A stretch of 64,000 nt of DNA. It comes from Mucilaginibacter_A sp965201005 (lineage in GTDB: Bacteria > Bacteroidota > Bacteroidia > Sphingobacteriales > Sphingobacteriaceae). How positions within the stretch are numbered: the first letter of the stretch is position 1; each line of letters opens with the position of its first letter. Location: contig NZ_OZ241747.1 in assembly GCF_965201005.1 (NCBI RefSeq), positions 1,798,001-1,862,000 on the forward strand. The letters run 5' to 3'. Under the pieces are notes generated by a model. That model worked only from the letters and a program-made list of their open reading frames with translations. It was not told the DNA's origin and ran no database searches. This document shows, one piece after another, positions 52,679 to 61,808 of the stretch. The position numbers and the translations under genes are program-made.

Positions 52679-55036
52679 ATGATTTATCCTAAAAATAGCG
52701 AAGATAAACTGGGTTTTACCGAGATAAAGCAACTGATCAAAGCCAAATGCCTAAGTATAATGGGCCAGGAAATGGTTGATAAAATCCAGGTAATGATCAA
52801 CTTCGATCAAATACAGAAGTTTTTACGGCAAACAGCCGAGTTTAAAAGTATTTTAATGGGCGATACGGCATTGCCCATCAGTAACTTTCATGACCTAAAA
52901 ACGCTGGCAAAAAAAGCACGGCTGGAAGGTGCGTTTTTATCGGAAGATGAATTTTTCCAGGTTCAGCAATCACTGATGACCGTTTTTGCTGTGCTGGCTT
53001 ATTTTAATGACCGCGCCGGGTTGTACCCAAATCTGGAAGCTTTGTTTGAGCATTTGCCGATCGAGAAAAATATTTTAAAAGCAATCGACCAAATTTTAGA
53101 CACGAAAGGAAAAATCAGGCCGAATGCCTCGCGCGAGTTGCAAGACATTACTTCTGCCATTGCACAGGCAGAGCAGGCGGCGCGCAAAACCATCGAACAA
53201 ATTTTTAAAAACGCCGGCAATAACGGCTGGACGGCAGACGGATCGTTAACGGTTCGCGACGGAAGGTTGTGTATCCCGCTTTTGGCCGAAAATAAACGCA
53301 AACTAAAAGGTTTTATCCATGATGAATCTTCTTCCGGGCAAACGGTTTATATGGAGCCGGAAGAGGTTTTTACGCTAAACAATAAAGTACGCGACCTGGA
53401 ATTTGACCGGCGGCGGGAAATCATCAAAATCCTGACTTTGCTGACGGATGAATTGCGGCCGTATGTCCCGATTTTGATTTCGTATCACGGTTTGCTCACC
53501 AAACTGGATTTTGTACGTGCAAAAGCTTTGTTTGCTTTGGATTTGGAAGCCGAAATGCCGGTTTTGGTGCCTGAAATGCGTGTTAACCTGATTAATGCGA
53601 GCCATCCATTGCTTCTTTTATCATACAAAAATGAGCAAAAAAGTGTGGTGCCGTTAAATATCAGGATTGATGAAACCGACCGGATTATTGTGGTTTCCGG
53701 TCCGAATGCCGGTGGAAAATCAGTTTGTATGAAAACGGTTGGTTTGCTGCAACTGATGGTTCAGGCCGGATTATTGATCCCGGCGGCAGAGCAAAGTGAA
53801 GTTGGCGTTTTCAGGCAGGTTTTTTCGGATATTGGCGATGATCAATCTATCGAAAGCGATTTGAGCACGTACAGTGCACATTTGTCTAAAATGAAATATT
53901 TTGTGGAATTTGCCGACAGTAAAACGCTGGTTTTGATTGACGAGTTCGGCACCGGCACCGATCCGCAATTTGGTGGTCCGATTGCAGAAGCAGTGCTGGA
54001 ATCGCTCAACCAAAAGAAAGTAAAAGGCGTAATTACCACGCATTATTCAAACCTGAAACTTTTTGCGAGCGATACCGGCGGACTGGAAAATGCTTCGATG
54101 CTGTTTGATAATCTGCAGTTGCGGCCCTTGTATATTCTGGAAGTTGGAAAGCCCGGAAGTTCCTATGCATTTGAAATTGCGCAGAAAATCGGTTTGCCGC
54201 ATTACGTGATCAACTCGGCCAAAAACAAAATCGGCGTAAACCAGAAAAAAGTGGACACGCTTTTGGTTGATCTGGAGCGTGACAAAAAAGAAGTGCTGGA
54301 CACCAAACTTAATCTGCAAAAACAGGAACGGAAAGCCGGGATTTTGCTTCGGGAAAATGAAGAACTGAAAAAATATCTGGAGGAAAACAAAAAAGAACTG
54401 ATCCGCGAAGCCAAAAAAGAGGCGAAAACGATTATTCAGGATGCTAACCGTTTGGTGGAAAACACCATTTCGGAGATCAAAAGCAGTCAGGCAGATAAAG
54501 AAATTACCCGAAACCTCCGCGAAAACCTGAACAAAGAATTACAAAAAAATACCGTTAAGCCCGAAATTATACCGGTAAAAGAAGCACCGGACCTGCAGGT
54601 TGGCGATTGGGTAAAACTAATTGATTCTGAAACGATTGGCCAGGTGATTGAGTTGGCGCGCGACAATGTGATTATCGCGATCGGGGATTTGCGGACGGTT
54701 GCCAAGCGCAAAAAAGTACAGAAAATCGCCAAAAAAGAAGTGCCGAAAGAGATCAGGAAATCTTACAATTCGGCTTTAAATGATACGGCAGGTTTTTTTC
54801 CGGAGATTGATGTGCGCGGAAAACGAGGTGAAGAATCATTATACGAAATTGAAAAATATTTGGACCGCGCAATTATGATGGGCGTGAACAGCCTGAAAAT
54901 CATCCACGGAAAAGGCGACGGGATTTTGCGGAAACTGATACGCGATTACTTGAAAAAATATGCCGAGGTGAGCCACATGGAAGATGAGCACGCCGATAGA
55001 GGAGGAGACGGGATTACTTATGTTTATTTAAAATAA
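52679..55036 (+). CDS. mutS2: Endonuclease MutS2
   Basis: A 785-residue MutS-like ATPase without a mismatch-binding domain. MutS2 restrains recombination and rescues stalled ribosomes in some bacteria. The ATPase has GPNAGGKS (residues 341-348, Walker A), LVLIDEFGTGTDP (Walker B) and TTHYSNLK. A long coiled coil follows, then a C-terminal Smr nuclease domain (DVRGKRGEESLYEIEKYL, IIHGKGDGILR). Words lie at 53609-53622 (LLLLSYKN) and 54574-54587 (PVKEAP) in different frames. Confidence 0.96.
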   Translation: MIYPKNSEDKLGFTEIKQLIKAKCLSIMGQEMVDKIQVMINFDQIQKFLRQTAEFKSILMGDTALPISNFHDLKTLAKKARLEGAFLSEDEFFQVQQSLMTVFAVLAYFNDRAGLYPNLEALFEHLPIEKNILKAIDQILDTKGKIRPNASRELQDITSAIAQAEQAARKTIEQIFKNAGNNGWTADGSLTVRDGRLCIPLLAENKRKLKGFIHDESSSGQTVYMEPEEVFTLNNKVRDLEFDRRREIIKILTLLTDELRPYVPILISYHGLLTKLDFVRAKALFALDLEAEMPVLVPEMRVNLINASHPLLLLSYKNEQKSVVPLNIRIDETDRIIVVSGPNAGGKSVCMKTVGLLQLMVQAGLLIPAAEQSEVGVFRQVFSDIGDDQSIESDLSTYSAHLSKMKYFVEFADSKTLVLIDEFGTGTDPQFGGPIAEAVLESLNQKKVKGVITTHYSNLKLFASDTGGLENASMLFDNLQLRPLYILEVGKPGSSYAFEIAQKIGLPHYVINSAKNKIGVNQKKVDTLLVDLERDKKEVLDTKLNLQKQERKAGILLRENEELKKYLEENKKELIREAKKEAKTIIQDANRLVENTISEIKSSQADKEITRNLRENLNKELQKNTVKPEIIPVKEAPDLQVGDWVKLIDSETIGQVIELARDNVIIAIGDLRTVAKRKKVQKIAKKEVPKEIRKSYNSALNDTAGFFPEIDVRGKRGEESLYEIEKYLDRAIMMGVNSLKIIHGKGDGILRKLIRDYLKKYAEVSHMEDEHADRGGDGITYVYLK

Positions 55037-55049
55037 ATTGCTGACAATC

Positions 55050-55075
55050 AATATTTTAGGTGATAAAAGAAGCAT
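55050..55075 (+). repeat. Iterated word after mutS2
   Basis: AATATTTTAGGT then GATAAAAGAAGCAT, 13 bases past the mutS2 stop. Confidence 0.92.
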
Positions 55076-55197
55076 TTACCTTTTTTGGGTATTTTTAAAG
55101 CGTTTGCTTTTTTTGTATTTTTTGGCAGCACTATTTAAAAAGATAACTTCCGGGCGGGTTTTTAAGTAAAACATGCAATTAATTTAATATCAAAAAC

Positions 55198-56343
55198 TTG
55201 TATTATTCAACAGCACTCAACGGATCAGATCTTCCTGCAAAAACATTGTGTTTGACATTTGATGACGGCCCCGGCCAGCATACATTGCCAATTGCCAGGT
55301 TTTTGGCTGAACATCAAATCCGTGCTACATTTTTTGTGGTTGGAAAGTATGCTTTTCATCACCCCGAAATTTTGGCCGGACTGAAAGCCATGAACCATAT
55401 CATCGGAAACCATACTTACGATCATCCGGACATGCCGGTTTATTTGTCGGTTGATGGCGATGTGACCGATCAGGTTTTGCGCACAGATGTATTGATTAAA
55501 CCTTACGTTGCCGATGTGGTTTATTTCAGGCCGCCATACGGAAAATGGTCTAAAGAAGTTACTAATGAACTGAACCAGAGTATGTTGACCGCTAATCATG
55601 TTGGCCCGATCCATTGGGAAATTGCCGGGATAGATTGCTATTACTGGTTTAACAACTGGCCGGTTGCAGATGCGGCAAAACGGTATCTGGATGATATTGA
55701 ACAGCAACAACGCGGCATTGTGGTGATGCACGATGACATAGCTGACATGGATGTGGTGAAAGCAAAAAACCAAACTTTGCAATTGCTGCAAATCCTGATC
55801 CCGCAACTGCTGGAGCGCGGGTTTCAGTTTGTTGGTTTGGATGAAATTTCATCGGTAAAAGAAGCATCGGCACAAAAAGATTCGTTCACGCTGCAAAACC
55901 GCAATGGCAAATATCTTTCTTTAAACAATCAGGATCAAATGTTTGCAAACGGCCAGCCTGAAAACCCGCAAAACAGGCTGCAATTTCAGGATTTAGGTTA
56001 TGGTAAAATTGCCATCAAAGCCAGCAATCAATTGTATTGGAGCATTGTCGGTGAAGCAGGTTTGTTATCGGCCAAAAGCACCGCAATTGCACCGGAAGAA
56101 ACTTTTGACCTGATCAACGTAAGCAAAAATAAGTTGATGCTGCGTGCCGCCAACGGCAATTATTTAACGATAGAAAAAAGCGGAATTGTAAGTTCATCAG
56201 CCAAATACATGCGGCAGGCAGAAGTGTTCCGGTATGCAAGCCATAACAATTTTGTAAAAAATAAAGTTACTTTGCAGCAGCGTTTTCAGTTGTTTAAAAA
56301 GCAGGTTTTGTTCATCAAATCCAAGTTGCAGCAAAAGCTTTAA
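55198..56343 (+). CDS. Polysaccharide deacetylase (NodB) with fascin-like domain
   Basis: A 381-residue protein. The NodB domain (residues 15-215) has all motifs: LTFDDGPG (Asp22-Asp23), NHTYDHP, RPPYGKW, GIDCYYW and VVMHDD. The C-terminal 130 residues are a beta-trefoil with NGKYLSLNNQDQM and NGNYLTIEKSG, fascin/ricin-like. No signal peptide is visible. The start is TTG 55198, since an in-frame stop at 55180 leaves no ATG. The word at 55854-55867 encodes SVKEAS exactly at the junction of the two domains. Confidence 0.88.
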   Translation: MYYSTALNGSDLPAKTLCLTFDDGPGQHTLPIARFLAEHQIRATFFVVGKYAFHHPEILAGLKAMNHIIGNHTYDHPDMPVYLSVDGDVTDQVLRTDVLIKPYVADVVYFRPPYGKWSKEVTNELNQSMLTANHVGPIHWEIAGIDCYYWFNNWPVADAAKRYLDDIEQQQRGIVVMHDDIADMDVVKAKNQTLQLLQILIPQLLERGFQFVGLDEISSVKEASAQKDSFTLQNRNGKYLSLNNQDQMFANGQPENPQNRLQFQDLGYGKIAIKASNQLYWSIVGEAGLLSAKSTAIAPEETFDLINVSKNKLMLRAANGNYLTIEKSGIVSSSAKYMRQAEVFRYASHNNFVKNKVTLQQRFQLFKKQVLFIKSKLQQKL

Positions 56344-56356
56344 TTTAAAATTTAAG

Positions 56357-57118
56357 TTGAGATATTTTTTCCATATTGCTTATCTTGGAACGGCTTACAG
56401 TGGCTGGCAAAAACATCCGAACACTACAACTGTACAACAGGTTTTAGAAACCAAACTGGCACAGGTTTTAAAAGTTAAAGTTGCAATTAACGGTTGTGGC
56501 CGAACGGATGCCGGTGTACATGCAAGTCAGTTTTTCTTTCATGCTGATCTGGAAATTTCTACTGTTGAAGAATTACTTTTCCGTATAAACAAAGCATTGC
56601 CTCCGGATATTTCTGTTTTCGATATCATCCCGGTAGAGGAAAAAGCACATGCCCGTTTTGATGCTTATTTACGCACTTACAATTATTTTATCCATACCTA
56701 TAAAAACCCTTTTATTAACCATACAAGCTCTTTTTACCGGTTAAAAAACACGGACTTGGACAAAATGCAGCAGGCCTTACAACTGCTTTTGTTGTATGAT
56801 GATTATAAAGGTTTTTGTACAAGTCCGGCAAAGTACGAACATACCATTTGCAAAATCAGGGAGGTAAAGTTGTATTTCGATGCAAGTGAAAAACATTTAC
56901 AAGTACAAGTTTCGGCCAACCGTTTTTTAAGTAAAATGATCCGGATAATTGTAGGAAATTTACTCAAAATCGGGACAGGAAATTTGAGTTTCGATGAATT
57001 TGAACATTATTTAATCAGCGGTACAACACCAGCAATTTTGGATTTGGCTTATCCGCAGGGTTTACATCTTTCTAAAGTTGATTATCCGTATCTAAACCTT
57101 CCTAATCAAACAAAATAA
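56357..57118 (+). CDS. truA: tRNA pseudouridine(38-40) synthase
   Basis: A 253-residue TruA with GCGRTDAGVHA (catalytic Asp), the RFDAYLRTYNYFI motif and the FLSKMIRIIVGNLLKIG block. The start is TTG 56357, which places GTAYSGWQ at the usual distance from the N-terminus. No ATG fits. Confidence 0.95.
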   Translation: MRYFFHIAYLGTAYSGWQKHPNTTTVQQVLETKLAQVLKVKVAINGCGRTDAGVHASQFFFHADLEISTVEELLFRINKALPPDISVFDIIPVEEKAHARFDAYLRTYNYFIHTYKNPFINHTSSFYRLKNTDLDKMQQALQLLLLYDDYKGFCTSPAKYEHTICKIREVKLYFDASEKHLQVQVSANRFLSKMIRIIVGNLLKIGTGNLSFDEFEHYLISGTTPAILDLAYPQGLHLSKVDYPYLNLPNQTK

Positions 57119-57137
57119 TCAATTCCAAATTTTACCC

Positions 57138-57179
57138 GATAAAAGAAGCATTGTTAAAACCACAAAAGCTGTTTTTATC
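57138..57179. terminator. Iterated-word hairpin terminator (42 bp), mixed classes
   Basis: AAATTTTACCC flank, GATAAAAGAAGCAT, 14-base loop, then AAGCTGTTTTTATC with flank TGCCTAAAC. Convergent between truA and the PAS gene. The TAG stop of the PAS gene lies within the flank. Confidence 0.75.
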
Positions 57180-57182
57180 TGC

Positions 57183-58235
57183 CTAAACTTTAAGTACAAT
57201 ATCTTTTACCATTTCATCCAGTTCTGCTGCGCTTTGTTTCAGCATTGATACTAAAGCATTGTTTGTATCTGCTTGTTCTGTATATTCCAGCATTTCTACC
57301 AAACCAATAATATTGGCCAGCGGCCTGCGCACCAGGTGAGATTGGCTGTAGGCAATTTCGTGTAACGTTTTTTCTTTGGTAGATATAATTTCGCCGGCTT
57401 CAGATAAGCTGTTGTTTAAGCTTTCCACTTTTAGTTCCTGCTTTTTTTTATGTTCATTGATGTTGGTGCAAGAGCCAAACCACATTTCGATATGTCCGGC
57501 ATCGTTTTTATAAGGTACTGCGCGGACTAAAAACCATTCGTATTGATCTGATTGTTTTTTCAATAAAACTTCTGCTTCAAACTTTTCGCCGCGTTGTACA
57601 GATTGTGCCCAGCTTCTAAAAATTTTGTTGCAATGTTTTTGATGGATGATATGCAGCAAGGCAGTTTTTCGCGGAACAGCATCGGTATGGGTAAAATACT
57701 CAAAAAAACGCTCGTTCATAAAATTTACGTTCCCGTTGGCCAGTGCCGTCCAGATAATTTCCGGGATAATGTTTGATAACGATTCAAAACGTTTCCGTTC
57801 CTCTTCGGCCATTTTTTTCGATCTTAAAAGTTCGGATTCGTATTCCTTCCGATCGGTTATTTTTAAAATCGTAGCATGTACGGCAACTGTTTTGCCATCT
57901 TCGCCTTTAATCCCGCAAGCGTTAAAAAGGCAGGGAAACGCATCACCGTTTTTTACGGCAACATCAAAATTAATTTCGTTTAAAAACCCCTGGCGGTTCA
58001 GTAATGACAACACTACCATTTGGTAATACATTTTTCCGCCAACGGTAATCAAATCCTGAAACCTTTTTTGGTTTATAACTTCTTCGCGATCCAATCCGAT
58101 CCAATCAAGCAGTGTTTGGTTGATGCAGAAAATGTGCTTTCCTGGATAAAAAGAAAGATGGCCGCAAGGCGAGTTATCGTACAAATAAGTTGTATTGCTG
58201 AGCAGGTTTTCGTGGCCGGGATCAAATATTTCCAT
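57183..58235 (-). CDS. PAS-PAS sensor with DHp-like domain, no ATPase
   Basis: A 350-residue cytosolic protein. Two PAS domains (about residues 15-130 and 145-265) end in a helical DHp segment with SHLVRRPLANI (candidate phosphoacceptor His at about 300), which is the HisKA motif of Bacteroidota PAS kinases. The protein stops before any HATPase domain, so it cannot phosphorylate itself. It is preceded by 15 bases by an RsbQ-like hydrolase gene; such pairs are known in which RsbQ processes or supplies a ligand to a PAS sensor. The partner kinase or effector is not present here. Confidence 0.85.
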   Translation of the reverse strand: MEIFDPGHENLLSNTTYLYDNSPCGHLSFYPGKHIFCINQTLLDWIGLDREEVINQKRFQDLITVGGKMYYQMVVLSLLNRQGFLNEINFDVAVKNGDAFPCLFNACGIKGEDGKTVAVHATILKITDRKEYESELLRSKKMAEEERKRFESLSNIIPEIIWTALANGNVNFMNERFFEYFTHTDAVPRKTALLHIIHQKHCNKIFRSWAQSVQRGEKFEAEVLLKKQSDQYEWFLVRAVPYKNDAGHIEMWFGSCTNINEHKKKQELKVESLNNSLSEAGEIISTKEKTLHEIAYSQSHLVRRPLANIIGLVEMLEYTEQADTNNALVSMLKQSAAELDEMVKDIVLKV

Positions 58236-58250
58236 GATTTTTGCTGAAAA

Positions 58251-59054
58251 TCAATTCAAAATATAATCATTTATCACTCTTATCACTACATCCGGCGCAC
58301 TTATATGCGGGCAATGGCCGGTTGTGTTTATTTCCAGGTAAGTATTTTTGGGTGTGTGCTGATTGATATACCGGCCTGCAGTTTCCGGTGCCATCACATC
58401 GTCTGCGCATTGCAGGGTGATGCTTGGGACCGTCATTTTAGATAGCATTGCCCTTGTATCGGACAAAAGGGTAACGCGGGCAAAATTTTGGGAAATGGAA
58501 GGTTCTGCAGCGCAAAAGCTTTCTACCAGTTCTTCCTGGTTTTCCGGCGATGTTTTTTCGCCCATAATTGATGGTGCCAAAGCCCTGGAAAACCCTAAAT
58601 AATTGTTGTCCAGCATTTCAAACAGCGCATCAAGGTCGCTTCTGTCCATCCCGCCGATGTAACCATTTTCATGATCGTTTAAATAACGGGCAGAAGGGCC
58701 TAAAAACACCATTTTTTTGAAATATTCCGGTTTTTCCAGCGCAGCCAGAAGACCGATCATCCCGCTGACCGAATGGCCGACATAAATTATCTGGTGTAAA
58801 CCCAACGCTTCGCAAATAGCTAAAACATCCTGTGCAAACCCGCTAAGTGAACTGTACAACTCTGCCCGGAATTGTGAATGATCGGAGTTTCCTGATCCTA
58901 CATAATCAAACAAAACCACCCGGTATTTTTCGGTAAAAGCGTTTAAAACGTATTTCCAAGCGGTTTGATCGCCACCAAAACCATGTGCAAACAAAATCGT
59001 CTGTTCACCGCTGCCATAAATTTTTACGTTGTTTCTTTTAAGGATATCAGTCAT
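58251..59054 (-). CDS. RsbQ-like alpha/beta hydrolase
   Basis: A 267-residue alpha/beta hydrolase with the RsbQ arrangement: Ser95 in GHSVSG, Asp218/219 in CADDVMAP, His247 in TGHCPH, and oxyanion HGFGGDQ. Length and spacing are like Bacillus RsbQ and the plant D14/KAI2 receptors. It lies upstream of the PAS gene in the same direction. Its small-molecule substrate is unknown. Confidence 0.88.
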   Translation of the reverse strand: MTDILKRNNVKIYGSGEQTILFAHGFGGDQTAWKYVLNAFTEKYRVVLFDYVGSGNSDHSQFRAELYSSLSGFAQDVLAICEALGLHQIIYVGHSVSGMIGLLAALEKPEYFKKMVFLGPSARYLNDHENGYIGGMDRSDLDALFEMLDNNYLGFSRALAPSIMGEKTSPENQEELVESFCAAEPSISQNFARVTLLSDTRAMLSKMTVPSITLQCADDVMAPETAGRYINQHTPKNTYLEINTTGHCPHISAPDVVIRVINDYILN

Positions 59055-59149
59055 TCAAATAGTATAATTTATTTTAAACAACCATTTATACGATGCCTTC
59101 GCTGCAAAGATTCGCAACTACGCCAGGATTAATACGTATTTTATTCCAT

Positions 59150-59175
59150 AAAAAAGCCGATATATACCTATCGGC
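59150..59175 (-). terminator. ohr terminator
   Basis: GCCGATA/TATCGGC stem with a T run on the minus strand (A run at 59150-59155 on plus). Confidence 0.85.
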
Positions 59176-59206
59176 CCCAAATTTATCCCATAAAAAATGC
59201 ATTCAA

Positions 59207-59620
59207 CTATTCTGCAATTATTTTAGTGTCCACGTTTCCGCGTGTTGCTTTAGAGTACGGGCAACCTTTATGTGCAGCATCGGCCAGTTTTTGTGCTTTT
59301 TCCACTTCAATTCCCGGGATGTGCACATGCAGCGCTGCTGATAGCGCATAAGAAGTAGCACTTTCCTGGTTAAAACTTACGTGCACATCTACTGTTGCTT
59401 CACTCACATCCACATTATCCCGCTTGCCAACCGATCCTAATGCGCCAAGATAGCAGCTTCCCCAGGCAGCGGCAAACAACAATTCCGGGTTGGCATAACC
59501 GGCCTCGCCGCCCATTTCTGCCGGTTTTTTCAGTTCCAGATCAATTACGCCATCATTTGATTTTACGATGCCTTCGCGGCCGCCTTTTGCAGTTACCACT
59601 GCGGTATATAATGTTTCCAT
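59207..59620 (-). CDS. ohr: Organic hydroperoxide resistance protein (Ohr/OsmC)
   Basis: A 137-residue Ohr. The peroxidatic and resolving cysteines are in WGSCYLGAL and KGCPYSKATRGN, with PELLFAAAWG ahead. It reduces organic hydroperoxides using lipoyl thiols. ATG 59620 starts METLYTAVVTAKGG; an in-frame upstream extension to 59668 has no support. No OhrR is nearby. Confidence 0.94.
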   Translation of the reverse strand: METLYTAVVTAKGGREGIVKSNDGVIDLELKKPAEMGGEAGYANPELLFAAAWGSCYLGALGSVGKRDNVDVSEATVDVHVSFNQESATSYALSAALHVHIPGIEVEKAQKLADAAHKGCPYSKATRGNVDTKIIAE

Positions 59621-59709
59621 TTTGTTTGTTTTGCAGGATAACCCATTGTGCAAAACTTTTGTTTGCAATCAACGAAACAAATTGCTAAAAATATTAGTAT
59701 ATTAGCCAT

Positions 59710-60966
59710 ATGAACAATGACCGGATCCGCGAAAAGCTTTCCATTTTGGCCGATGCCGCCAAATATGATGTTTCCTGTGCTTCCAGCGGAAGCAAGCGCA
59801 AAAACGAAAATAAAGGTTTGGGCGATGCCAGCAACGGCATTTGCCATACTTATACCGAGGACGGCCGATGTGTTTCGCTGCTGAAAATCCTGCTGACCAA
59901 CCATTGCATTTTTGATTGTGCATACTGCGTTTCCCGAAAAAGCAACGACATTAAGCGCGCTGCTTTTACCGTGCAGGAAGTGGTGGATTTGACCATGAAC
60001 TTTTACCGGCGTAATTATATAGAAGGTTTATTTTTGAGTTCCGGGATTTTTAAAGATGCCGATTATACGATGGAACGGCTGGTCCGCATCGCCAAAAAAC
60101 TGCGGACGGAGCATAAGTTTAACGGCTACATCCACCTCAAATCTATTCCCGGAGCAAGTGATGAACTGATGCAGGAAGCCGGTTTATATGCTGATCGGCT
60201 CAGCGTAAACCTCGAACTGCCAACCGAAGCCGGATTAAAACTGCTCGCACCAGACAAAAACCAGAAGGACATGATCAAGCCGATGAATTTCATCAAAAAC
60301 GAGATCATCCTCCGCAAAGAAGAAAAACAGCTGTTTAAAAAAGCACCGCTGTTTGTGCCTGCCGGCCAAAGCACGCAAATGGTGATCGGTGCCACGCCGG
60401 AAAACGACCGGCAGATATTATATACGGCCAATCATTTTTACAATTCCTTCAACTTGAAACGCGTTTATTACTCTGGTTATGTGCCGGTTAGCAATGATAA
60501 CCGTTTGCCGGGCTTAAGTACCGCCGTGCCAATGGTGCGCGAAAACCGCTTGTACCAGGCTGATTGGCTGATGCGTTTTTACGGTTTTAACGTGCAGGAA
60601 ATTGTTGATCGGCAAAACCCGCACCTGGATTTGGACATCGACCCGAAACTAAGCTGGGCGATCCGCAATTTGCAGCATTTTCCGATTGATATCAACAAAG
60701 CGGATTTGCAACTGATTTTGCGCGTTCCGGGCATTGGTGTTCAATCGGCACAAAAAATTGTAAGCGGCCGCAAATTTGGCAAACTTAACTGGGAACATTT
60801 GAAATCAATGGGTATCGCGATAAACCGGGCGCGTTATTTTATCACCTGCAACAGTCGCGAATTTGAACGGCGGGAACTGTCGGGCACCAAAATCAAGCAG
60901 TTTATCCTGGCCGAATCTCAGAGCAAATACCTTAAACAAAAGCCTAATCAGCTAAGCCTTTTTTAA
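59710..60966 (+). CDS. Putative DNA modification/repair radical SAM protein (TIGR03916)
   Basis: A 418-residue radical SAM enzyme with CIFDCAYC (Cys66, Cys70, Cys73, the CX3CX2C 4Fe-4S motif). It has the family-specific N-terminus (KLSILADAAKYDVSCASSG) and a C-terminal helix-hairpin-helix (LQLILRVPGIGVQSAQKIV), indicating DNA binding. The family is distantly like spore photoproduct lyase. It is immediately followed by its usual partner, one base away. Confidence 0.92.
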   Translation: MNNDRIREKLSILADAAKYDVSCASSGSKRKNENKGLGDASNGICHTYTEDGRCVSLLKILLTNHCIFDCAYCVSRKSNDIKRAAFTVQEVVDLTMNFYRRNYIEGLFLSSGIFKDADYTMERLVRIAKKLRTEHKFNGYIHLKSIPGASDELMQEAGLYADRLSVNLELPTEAGLKLLAPDKNQKDMIKPMNFIKNEIILRKEEKQLFKKAPLFVPAGQSTQMVIGATPENDRQILYTANHFYNSFNLKRVYYSGYVPVSNDNRLPGLSTAVPMVRENRLYQADWLMRFYGFNVQEIVDRQNPHLDLDIDPKLSWAIRNLQHFPIDINKADLQLILRVPGIGVQSAQKIVSGRKFGKLNWEHLKSMGIAINRARYFITCNSREFERRELSGTKIKQFILAESQSKYLKQKPNQLSLF

Positions 60967-60967
60967 G

Positions 60968-61729
60968 ATGACCACTTTAGTTTACGATGGCACATTTGAA
61001 GGTTTGCTGACGGTAGTTTTTGAGGTTTACGAACACAAATTATTTCAGGTAAAAATTTGTACCGAAAGCAAACTGCAGCCCAATTTTTTTGATGATAAAA
61101 GAAGCATTACCTCGGACACGGCCAAAGCCAACCGCGTGCTCAAAGGTTTGATGCAACAACTTTCGGCAGGTGGCGTGCAGCGTTTGTATGCCGCACATTT
61201 AGCAGAGTTGGATGGCGAGGAAGAAAATCTGCTCGGTTTTATCCGTTACGCTTTTAGCAGCAAAGGAGCGGTAGAGGAAGATTTCGGCAATAAATACGTG
61301 ATCCGTTTAAACGACACGCTAAAAAAAGTACGGCGTGAAAAGCACCGGATGGAAGCTTTTATCCGGTTTCAAAAAATGGCCGATGGTATTTTTTATGCTT
61401 CCGTTGAGCCTGATTTTAATGTTTTGCCGTTGATCCTGACGCATTTTAAAAACCGTTATGCCGACCAGAAATGGATTATTTATGACATCCGCAGAGGTTA
61501 TGGCCTGTATTATGATTTGCACGAAGTGGATTTTATACAGATGGATTTTGCTTCGGGCAGGCCGCAGGGCAAAAACATTATTTCTTCTTATTCTGAAGAT
61601 GAAACGCTTTATCAGGCCTTGTGGAAAGATTATTTTAAACACGTAAACATACCGGCACGAAAAAACACAAAGTTGCATTTGCAGCACGTGCCAAAACGTT
61701 ACTGGAAACATTTAACAGAGAAGTTTTAG
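60968..61729 (+). CDS. TIGR03915/DUF4130-type putative DNA repair protein
   Basis: A 253-residue protein matching the DNA-metabolism family found with the radical SAM gene (LVYDGTFEGLLTVVFEVYE, HRMEAFIRFQKMADGIFYASVEPDFNVLPLI). Activity is unknown; in related fusions it is joined to a uracil-DNA glycosylase. The word at 61094-61107 encodes DDKRSI at the N-terminus of the family region. The TAG stop lies in a TTTTAGGCCGATAAAAAC word-like sequence. Confidence 0.88.
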   Translation: MTTLVYDGTFEGLLTVVFEVYEHKLFQVKICTESKLQPNFFDDKRSITSDTAKANRVLKGLMQQLSAGGVQRLYAAHLAELDGEEENLLGFIRYAFSSKGAVEEDFGNKYVIRLNDTLKKVRREKHRMEAFIRFQKMADGIFYASVEPDFNVLPLILTHFKNRYADQKWIIYDIRRGYGLYYDLHEVDFIQMDFASGRPQGKNIISSYSEDETLYQALWKDYFKHVNIPARKNTKLHLQHVPKRYWKHLTEKF

Positions 61730-61808
61730 GCCGATAAAAACCTGTTTAAAAAGTTTTTGTCCAATCTGTTTTTTATACTTTTTTATCCTGTAAAAAATGG
61801 AAATTTCC

